Below, in pieces: positions 56,472 through 64,000 of a stretch of 64,000 bases of DNA. Under the pieces are notes generated by a model. It was not told the origin of the DNA. It was given only the letters and a program-made list of their open reading frames with translations, and searched no databases. How positions within the stretch are numbered: position 1 is the stretch's first letter; each line of letters opens with the position of its first letter. The stretch is from Gordionus sp. m RMFG-2023 (lineage: Eukaryota; Nematomorpha; Gordioida; Chordodea; Parachordodidae): NCBI RefSeq assembly GCF_954871325.1, contig NC_088777.1:16345366-16409365 (forward strand). Direction: 5' to 3'. A program made the position numbers and the translations under genes.

Positions 56472-56749
56472 GTTAGCTTATTTTTTTAAATAATTTTGAT
56501 CATTTAATTTAATGATTTATTTTTATTAGTAGTCTTCAATTTACTCTATTATTTTTAAAAAAGAATTACCTCAAAATAATCTATCTTAATTTTGTAATAA
56601 TTATGGATCATGAATAAATAGAAAATTGTATCTTCTAATCTAGCCAATTTTATGGTAAAGGAAAATTTTTTGGAACTCTCTTCTGACAGCTTAACTTCTT
56701 TCCTATATCTCTAAGGAAGGAAGGAACAAATTCGAAAATTTTGAGTTGA

Positions 56750-56997
56750 CATGAAATGAAATGTATATTCCTATTATTACTTTCTCTCACTTAAAGGAAT
56801 TTGTTGTGGGCATTGAATTTGACGAAATTTCAATGCACATGAAAAATGATACAATTTTCCCACAGGCTAAATGTAAAACAATTAGATTCTTTTGTTGTCA
56901 GTGGCATTTAAACCAGGGATTATTAACGTTGCATATAATGTTAATTAAAATTTCAATGTCTTACAAAAATTCGTTTTTTTTCGGAAATGAAAAATAA
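56750..56997 (+). pseudogene. MULE-like transposase scrap (tentative)
   Basis: Frame containing KEFVVGIEFDEISMHMKN, then IFPQAKCKTIRFFCCQWHLN then QGLL, reminiscent of the MULE segment D/E-F-E-x-A...FP-x-A...C-x-F-H-x-x-Q. The rest of the transposase and termini are not seen. It lies in what may be intron 3 of the TMEM245-like gene. Confidence 0.35.
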
Positions 56998-57149
56998 GGC
57001 TATGTCAAAGTCGGCTTAAAAAATGAAATATCTGCATAGATTAAGCTAAAAAAAAAAGCAAAAAAACCTACATATTTGATTGAACAATAAAAATCTATAG
57101 CTTATACTGTCGCATTTTTGTAGCTTAGCTTAGTCAACTTATTTATTTT

Positions 57150-57172
57150 ACATATATATATATATATATATA
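57150..57172. repeat. (TA)n microsatellite
   Basis: ATATATATATATATATATAT run following TTTATTTTACA. Confidence 0.9.
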
Positions 57173-57234
57173 ATTTGCGGTATAAATTCATGTTGTTTTG
57201 TATTATTACATTTAAGTATGTAATATCGGCTATT

Positions 57235-57725
57235 GTTGGGTAGGCCTATTTAAAAACGAATACGAATCGTATAGTCAATTATTCGTATTTAACTCGATTA
57301 AATTATTCGAATAATTCATTTTTTTTAAATATAAAATAATTTATAGGATAGATAACATATTGACAGATTACAATTTATAGCATATCTAATTTTAAACAGA
57401 ATAAATTATTATTATGATAATTTGATGACAAGCTTATAAACGAATTTAAAATGCCTATTAACTTAATTTATATGCCAAGCTACTGTTAAGGCAAAGAGGT
57501 TTTTTTGTTACTTCTTTATAATACACCAACTAAGAACAACCTTTCATCGGCAGTTGATGCATGCCTTAATCACATCAACTATCAAATTTATATGGCGTTA
57601 TCAATAGAAATTACTAATGATTAAAAAATATTAATAATTCTTCCGATGAATTCGAATTATCGATGAAATTATCTAATATCTAATTATTTGAATGATTGGT
57701 TTGTATTCAAATTATACGTTCCCAG
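57235..57725. mobile_element. Possible MITE with TTCGAATAAT-type repeats
   Basis: Left GGCCTATTTAAAAACGAATA, CGAATCGTATAGTC, and right GGTTTGTATTCAAATTATAC with GTTCCCAGTG; inner TTCGAATTATCGATGAAATT and ATTATTCGAATAATTC words. Ends only roughly inverted and no target duplication found. Confidence 0.35.
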
Positions 57726-57929
57726 TGTTTTTGCAGATTTGATGGAAAACATTTCCATATTTTTTTAATTTTTATGCAAATAAAATTATTTAACTTGTAA
57801 AAAATAGTTAAGAATATAAATATGTTAATTTAACAATTTTAGCAAGTTAAAAAAATTTTAAATTAAAATTTAAAAATCTTATCATCATAATGAATAAATA
57901 GTATTGGTAGATAATAAAGATTAGAGATT

Positions 57930-58380
57930 TACATGGCCCGAAATTTTAGCCAACTTGTGCAAATTTATCAGGTCGGATAATTCATGCAAAATTTAAAAAA
58001 TATTAAACCTTTAAGTAATTCAAATTTCTGATTTTTTCTTCATAAAAAAATATTTACGAGGCCAGCATGACTAAAAACACTCGCCCACTTTCGTAAGATA
58101 TTTTTCGGACGGATCAATATTTCTTACCGGGCCAAAAACATCTTTTAAAATCTTCAGTTTTCCAATATAAATTTTTCAAGTAATTATTAAGTGATTTAAT
58201 ATCTATAAACTTATATCAGAAATTATATTAATATTTGGCATAGATCGGTCATTAAATATGAAAATGCATGTGAAAAATATTCGCCCAATAAAAAAGGTTT
58301 TAAAACTAATGTAGATAAAAGTTATTTTAAGCAAAGGTAAATTTTGAAGATTTTGGGCCCTTGTGTCACGCCAAATGTAT
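57930..58380. repeat. GGCCCG-type repeat stretch
   Basis: AGAGATTTACATGGCCCGAA, CAGGTCGGATAATTC, GAGGCCAGCATGACTAAAAA and CGCCCACTTTCGTAAG resemble the islands at 13.7-14.6 and 25.2-25.6 kb. Old, without clear ends. Confidence 0.4.
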
Positions 58381-58389
58381 TTTATATTT

Positions 58390-59640
58390 TACTAGCTAAT
58401 AACCCGTCAAGAATGAGGGGTTGAGGTGTAATTAGTTAGTTTGTGTATATTGTACTAAATATGCTTTATATTAAAATTTAGGAGAAAAAGAGGTAAAATT
58501 GTTGCAATGCAACCCATGAGCATTAAGGGTATTAGAAATATCAAAATTTAAATTTGTGATAGGAATTATACTGGGTAAAATTAAAAATAGAGATGCTTCA
58601 AAATTTTTGAATTTTAAATATAGGCTAGACATTTGCCTCGAAATTTTGTTTTGCAGACATAGCTAGGCCTGATCAAAAAACCACATCCCATGCAACTTTC
58701 CCAAAATTTTGCCATTTATTTCTATTGTATTAATAATAATGTCTTAAATTTAATTTTATATATAGAATAAAATTTAAATTTGTGATAGAAATCATATTGA
58801 ATAAAATTTAAAATAGAGATGCTTGGAAATTTTTTAATTTTAAATATGGGGTAGACATTGGCCTGAAATTTTTTTTGCAGACATAGCCAGGCCTGTTCAA
58901 AAAACCAAGTCCCATGCAACTTTCATAAAATTTTGCTATTTATTTCTATTGTAATTTATTAACAATGTCTTAAATTTAATTTTATATTACATTTATTTCT
59001 ATTGTTGTAATTTAATAACAATATCTTAAATTTAATTTTATATTTAGAATAAAATTTAAATTTGTGATTGAAATCATAGTGGTTAAAATTTAAAATAGAT
59101 ATGCTTGAAATTTTTTTAATTTTAAATATGGACCAGTCATTGGCCTGAAATTTTTTTTCTCAAACCTGGCCAACCCGGAATTTTTTTTAATTTTTTCCCA
59201 CGGAGATAGGTAAATCTCTGAAAACCATATTGTTGGGAAAACTTTCTCGAGCCCGCCAAAGATCATAATAATTTTGTTAGTTGAAAACTGAAATAAAATA
59301 TATAAAAGTCATAATTCATTTAAAAATAAAATCAGAATATGAAAGTTGCATGGGCTTGGTTTTTTAATCAGGCCTGGCGATTTCTACAAAAAAAATTTTC
59401 AGGCCAATGTCTAGCCCATATTTAAAATTAAAAAATTTTCAAGCATTTCTATTTTATATTTTATCCAATATGATTTCCATCACAAATTTAAATTTTGATA
59501 TTTCTAATACATGCTCACGGTATACATTGTAACAATTTTACCTCTCTTTCTCTTTCTCTTTCTCTTAAATTTTAATATTTATATAAAATTAGTGCATACA
59601 CACAAACTAAATAATTACCCTTCAACCCCGTCAGCTAGTA
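58390..59640. mobile_element. Foldback element with internal tandem repeats
   Basis: About 1.25 kb. Left ACTAGCTAATAACCCGTC, GAGGGGTTGAGGTGTAATTA, GTTAGTTTGTGT; right (inward) TACTAGCTGACGGGGTTGAA, GGGTAATTATTTAGTTTGTG. The inverted arms extend inward for roughly 250 bp. The left arm continues as three direct repeats of 230-280 bp starting near 58540, 58771 and 59053 (AAATTTAAATTTGTGATAGA, GGCCTGAAATTTTTTTTGCA, CATAGCCAGGCCTGTTCAAA). An inverted copy of this unit is at 59338-59520. No coding capacity. Confidence 0.8.
59554..59577. repeat. (CTCTTT)n microsatellite in the foldback right arm
   Basis: CTCTCTTTCTCTTTCTCTTT run of about four hexamers. Confidence 0.85.
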
Positions 59641-59724
59641 TGGTAGTAATAAACGGCAGAATTTTAAAAATATCAGCTATTAATTAATATATATATAATT
59701 AATATTTTAAATTTAATTATATTC

Positions 59725-59795
59725 AAGTTGGTGCATTCTTAAAACATACGACTTTGAAACGGGAGGTTTGTGGTTCGACTCTCGTAGAGAGCAAA
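59725..59795 (+). other. tRNA-like B-box segment
   Basis: TTCAAGTTGGTGCATTC, later GGAGGTTTGTGGTTCGACTC and TCGTAGAGAGCA. It has a B-box (GTGGTTCGACTCTC) and a loose A-box, but no acceptor stem pairing. Probably a decayed tRNA-derived repeat. Confidence 0.3.
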
Positions 59796-60205
59796 AAAAT
59801 AACATTACACTATATAGTCTCCTTAAATTTTAAATACATTAGGAAGATATGAAAACGATCATGTTTTGATTATGGAGATTATATATATTAGATTATGTAA
59901 ATTACAAGACTTGTATTAACGGATATCGCTTTCAAATTTTTTTAAAATATTTAATTTAATATATCTGTAAATGATTCATAGTTTGTAAAAAAATCTAAGA
60001 TTTTGTAAATCACAAAATTGAAGATTAAATCATTTTTTAAAAAATTTTTTATTTCATCAATCATGAAAAATTTATTGTGCATAAAATTATCAAAAATTGT
60101 TTAAGCAAGAAAAAGATCTCAAAAATATCTTCTTAAAAAATCTTTGAAGAATTTATTTTTGGAGAGCATTTCAAACTCTGTAAATGATCACAGCAAAACT
60201 TAATC

Positions 60206-60399
60206 TAGTGTTGTAAAACGGCTCGATTTTTAAAAATGGCTAACCCAATATTTTAGTCAAAAAAAATATTACGCAAGCCTCAAGATTTCGTTAATAAATA
60301 CCTTTCTATATTCTATGAGCAAAATCAGGCTTGCATAATAATAGTTTTACCTAAAATATTGGGTTAGCGGTTTTTTTAAATCGAGCCGTTTAACAACTA
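60206..60399. mobile_element. Palindromic MITE, TAGTGTTGTTAAAC family, copy 3
   Basis: 194 bp. Left TAGTGTTGTAAAACGGCTCG, ATTTTTAAAAATGGCTAACC, CAATATTTTAG; right CTAAAATATTGGGTTAGCGG and TTTTTTTAAATCGAGCCGTT, TAACAACTA. Inverted repeats of about 55 bp. No target duplication retained. Confidence 0.85.
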
Positions 60400-60469
60400 A
60401 AAGTATTTTTTTCTGATCATTCCTATCTAAATTGCATGTTGCAAAAATATTAAATTACATTATTAATAA

Positions 60470-60634
60470 ATGTATAAACAGAACATAGATCCCGGAAAAT
60501 TTGTACGTTTATTAGAGTGCGCTTCTCAAAATTTCTCAACTTTTATTATCGACACAAAAACGAACCGATTTGGAAAATTTTGCATTACTTGTTGCTTGCC
60601 GCTTATTATATACAAAGTGGGAATAAAAAATTAA
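60470..60634 (+). CDS. Small ORF, 54 residues
   Basis: MYKQNIDPGKFVRLLECASQ, then NFSTFIIDTKTNRFGKF and a CITCCLPLIIYK hydrophobic end. Composition is less AT-driven than neighbouring frames and no element signature is seen, so it may be a host exon. No family recognised. Confidence 0.25.
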   Translation: MYKQNIDPGKFVRLLECASQNFSTFIIDTKTNRFGKFCITCCLPLIIYKVGIKN

Positions 60635-60639
60635 TCAAT

Positions 60640-62960
60640 AAATTTTTTTTATCTTAAGGTTGCATCCAAAACTTGTTAAATTTTTTTTTTAAAGTTTCAA
60701 AAATTTAAAGAAGCCTATTGATAAAGTTTTAAAAATTTCACAAATTATGTATACGGCGATATCTTTATTTTTCTTTAAAAAAAGGCTTATTTCGTCGTTT
60801 TTCGATAAATTTTGAAATTTGATGTTTTGGACGAGGACTTATAAAAGGATTAACCACCTACCCTTTTTTTAAAATATATTTATCTTTTGCTATAAACGAG
60901 AAATAAAAAAAATTTGTAAATTTTTTTTTATTTTGCATGCTTTTCAGGACTTTTTCGGCTTACCTTAGATACACATTGCCTAAGAGTGGCATAAAAAAAT
61001 GACAAAAGCGGCTGCAGATTGACAAATATAGTTAAATTAAACTGTATATGAAATGGACGGTAGAATGAAGTAAGTTGTATAAACCTCGATTTAATCGATT
61101 TTTAAGAAGTGTTTAAATCAGAACTATAGTCCAAGATTATCTGACCCTCGAGATTTCTTCAAAACATGGCAGATGAATTTGGCTCTTAGTGAAATATATA
61201 GGCTTCGGTAATATCTGTTTAGCCATTTAATCGAGGTTTGAAAAAACTCTCGTAGAACGACATGACTAAAATATGCTCGAAGTCTGATCTAAAGAATAAA
61301 GATACATCGTTTATTGTGTTTTTCAACAATTATATTCTTTCTTTTAAGCGACATATTTAAGGAATAGCCACGACGCTGATAGTATTAGTAATTATATTTT
61401 CATTTTCAAAGGATAGGCTAATTTATTTCTTTATTTTACAACATTGGCTGAATGAAAGGTATTCTGTTACCGTTGCTTTATTTTTTTTAAATTTTGTTTT
61501 TTTAAAACTTTTTTGATTTATATTTTAGCCAGATGTTAGACACCCTCAATTTATTTTGGCCCTAACAATTTGGTCATTCAAAATTATGTGGGTACGGCTA
61601 CAAAAAATAGTTTTCACATTAGAAGTTAATGAATGTTAGATCTATCATGTGATTTCAACTATGTTTGATGGTGAAACTTAAATTTAATAATTATGATTTT
61701 AATCTGTTAATAAAAATCGATTTAATTCACCCCATATTTTTTTAATTTTATTGCCCCGAGGTTTGTTTTCAAGCCGAATAATTTTGAGATATAATGCTAT
61801 TTTTTAAAAAATAGTTTACTTTTTTAATTTTAAATATTTTGATTGAATTACTTTTTTTTTAAAAAAAATGTTCAAAATTTTATTTTAAAAAAAATTGATA
61901 TTTGAATAAAAAAAATTACTAATAAACAAAATCAAGAAAAAATTATTTTTTAAGGTCTGGTTCGACTTATTATTAAACACCCGAAAAAATGAAAAAAATA
62001 ACAAAACCAAAAAATAAACGAAAATAAACAACTTATAAACGAGAAAAAACATGCGATAAATAACAATGCCACCAAATACTTAAAACAAAACAAAATAGAG
62101 TGTCCTAGTTCAAAAGCTGTTTAGCCGAGGCTAGACAGCATGAAGTATCAAAAATAAGTCGAACCAGGAAACACCCTAAAACTTATTTTTATGACACAAC
62201 ACTTGTTTATAACATAACTTGCAAAGATTTACTAATTTTTTTTCGGGTAATAATATATAGCGTTGATTGTCATAGAGCAATTTACTTAACAACGACAAAG
62301 TTTTATTAAATACAATAAGACCCACTTTTATTTAAATTTTGTCAACGTAATCATTCGGTCGCTTCCGGTATTCTAAATATCATAACCCGTAACACGAAAT
62401 CACCTAGTGCTGATTTTAGAAAAAAACCTGGTCCATGCTGGATTCGAATATATACAGTACTATCATATAAACCAGTATATATCGTAAACCAGAATATGTA
62501 GTATAATTAGGATATTTCAATGCTTTATCTATATCCAAAGAAACTAATGTAATACAGTATTATTAGATTTCTCAGATATGGTGTAATTCAAAATATGAAA
62601 ATAAAGGAATAAATGACTTCCCAAACAATGGATAAAAATTTGCCCCTTATTATTTACACCGTTCTTTCAATTTTACCTTATCCTCTTGCTTATAAAAACG
62701 ATAATAATGATTTAGTTAACCATCTTATTGAATAAAAAGTTAATTATAAAAATAACATACCATTTTTTGAGGCCCAATCCTTGTTTGTAAAATTTTGTCA
62801 TTCTAAATTTATTATATTAATAGCTTCTTAGGTAAAAAAAATGAGAAGCTAATTAAAGTCTAAATAAATGACATCACGTGATCAACTGATAAAGTTGGGA
62901 AACAATTATGAAAATAATTTTTATAAAAAAACCCTTAAGAAAAATAACCTCTTGATCCTT
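60640..62960. other. AT-rich stretch, no gene recognised
   Basis: Low-content frames only. A possible exon-like stretch after TTTATATTTTAG at about 61529 (PDVRHPQFILALTIWSFKIM) has no identifiable family. Confidence 0.35.
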
Positions 62961-62964
62961 AAGC

Positions 62965-63365
62965 AAAATCGAACATGCATTTATTTTATTATTATATTAA
63001 ATTAAACATCTGTTTTCCATTGTAACATATAAATAAAATCATTGTTAAATTGGAAATATTGAATTGACTAGAAATAATTTTATTATATGATCAATAGAAT
63101 ATTTATAAAAAGAAATGAATTTAAAAATCATGATTTTTAAAATTTATAAACCAAAAAAATTGATTTATTTAATCAAATTGCTATTATTTTTATAATCATA
63201 TTTTTTAATAAAATAAAAATATCGAGGAGGATAACTTCTGAGGCAAAGTTATTAATCAAACATGCATTCATTTTATTATATTAATCATCTGTTTCTCTTT
63301 GGAATTTTTAAATAAACCATTGTTAAATTGGCAATATAGAATATGATTAAAAGTATTTTATAATA
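62965..63365. repeat. Diverged direct repeat, ~283-bp offset
   Basis: AACATGCATTTATTTTATTA, CATCTGTTTTCCATTG, CATTGTTAAATTGGAAATAT at 62970-63065 recurs with mismatches at about 63257-63350 (AACATGCATTCATTTTATTA, CATCTGTTTCTC, CATTGTTAAATTGGCAATAT). Confidence 0.75.
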
Positions 63366-63369
63366 GTGT

Positions 63370-64000
63370 TATTATCAGAGGCCTGGCAGAAGATCACAGG
63401 GTCCATCCTCGTAAAATGGCATGGGGCTCCCAAGATATATAATTTTTTTAAATTATCGTTGCATAGATTCAGACACATATGACACATCTCTTAAGCTACA
63501 ATTTATATAAAATAACTATTAGACGAAAATACTTGCAAAGAATACATTATTGCATAAATGTATGAAAACTGATTTTTTTTTTAAAATCAAAATGAGTATC
63601 AATAATTTAGGCATTTAAGAAAAATATTAGGTGTCGGAAGCAAAAAAAAATATTTGTTTAAATTTTATCTAAAAATTCCAAATATTTAAAAAAAAATTAT
63701 TTTATAAGTTATTTTGTGATTTTCATGCATAAAATTGATAAAAAAATTAAAATTTATTTAAAACTCTTATACAATGTAAAACGTGAATCTTAAAATATTC
63801 ATTCTTGGTTATTCGGTCTTACGTCTAGACTGACATAGCTCTTCGGAAATTTTTACTTTTGGCTTCTCTTCTTTAAAATAATAATATAGAAGACCCATAT
63901 TTTAGCTTTCTTCAGATTCCTAAATGGTTTCCTATTCTTTTAAGCATTTAAAAAAAATATTTCTAGATTTTAGTCAAATGGATTGCAAATATTTTGAATA
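63370..64000. other. AT-rich window end, nothing recognised
   Basis: No gene or repeat structure identified to the right edge. Confidence 0.35.

Noticed and set aside
58722-58919. 65-codon minus-strand frame
   Set aside because: Lies wholly in the foldback element's repeat unit, whose other copies do not keep the frame.
59725-59795. Functional tRNA gene
   Set aside because: Only a B-box is convincing; arms do not pair into a cloverleaf.
61529-61640. Possible TMEM245 exon (PDVRHPQFILALTIWSFKIM) after a TTTTAG acceptor
   Set aside because: No similarity to the expected TMEM245 segments and no convincing donor, so it was not added to the gene model.
1-64000. CRISPR arrays, bacterial operons, rRNA genes
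   Set aside because: No regularly spaced short repeats with unique spacers, no ribosome-binding-site-linked gene runs and no rRNA-like sequence; the tandem repeats seen are satellites or minisatellites.

Overview
This is a eukaryotic, clearly metazoan nuclear window, very AT-rich (roughly a quarter G+C by eye) and dominated by transposable-element debris. Three host genes can be named. (1) A tamalin/CYTIP-type PDZ scaffold gene on the minus strand, 40900-53849, assembled here from six exons whose phases all agree and which sum to 771 codons. (2) The 5' part of a TMEM245-type membrane protein gene on the plus strand, 55138-56471, with two introns of 43 and 45 bp. (3) A single-exon gene for the proteasome assembly chaperone PSMG4 on the minus strand, 27425-27814. 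Gene content points to an animal (tamalin and TMEM245 orthologues, metazoan-type Tc1, hAT, piggyBac and LINE families). The sequence alone does not fix the phylum.

Layout. 1-5.4 kb: the 3' part of a Tc1 transposon, a worn gypsy-like gag/protease fossil, a 134-bp-period duplication, the 3' end of a LINE with a restriction-like endonuclease, and a piggyBac-like tail. 6.3-11 kb: a ~110-bp satellite array split by a young LTR-element fossil (7019-10362). The flanking 451 bp of satellite is present on both sides, far longer than an integrase target duplication. 11.1-12.5 kb: a hAT deletion derivative with a perfect 8-bp target duplication. 12.5-17.3 kb: repeats, a second LINE fragment and a G-run. 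17.4-24.3 kb: an old gypsy fossil carrying two nested insertions of one hAT family (17877-20105 and 21763-22338). 25-27.1 kb: GC-rich repeat islands and a ~135-bp tandem repeat next to PSMG4. 29.8-39.8 kb: a MITE, then an old hAT relic split by a younger gypsy fossil (30288-36187, 5-bp target duplication), then another MITE.

40.9-56.5 kb: the host-gene block. Tamalin (minus) and TMEM245 (plus) lie head to head, with 1.29 kb between their start codons, and a 456-bp MITE with a perfect 8-bp target duplication sits in that shared upstream region. The two long tamalin introns (4.5 and 5.4 kb) are filled with hAT elements, MITEs and a tRNA-derived SINE. 56.7-64 kb: a MULE-like scrap, a 1.25-kb foldback element, another MITE and AT-rich sequence in which no further TMEM245 exon could be recognised.

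The hAT superfamily is the main shaper of this window: at least nine insertions, five with an exact or nearly exact 8-bp target duplication. No undescribed molecular system was found. The most notable items are the fragmented tamalin orthologue, the satellite/LTR-element/satellite structure, the nested hAT with an internally repeated end, and the MITE in the divergent promoter.
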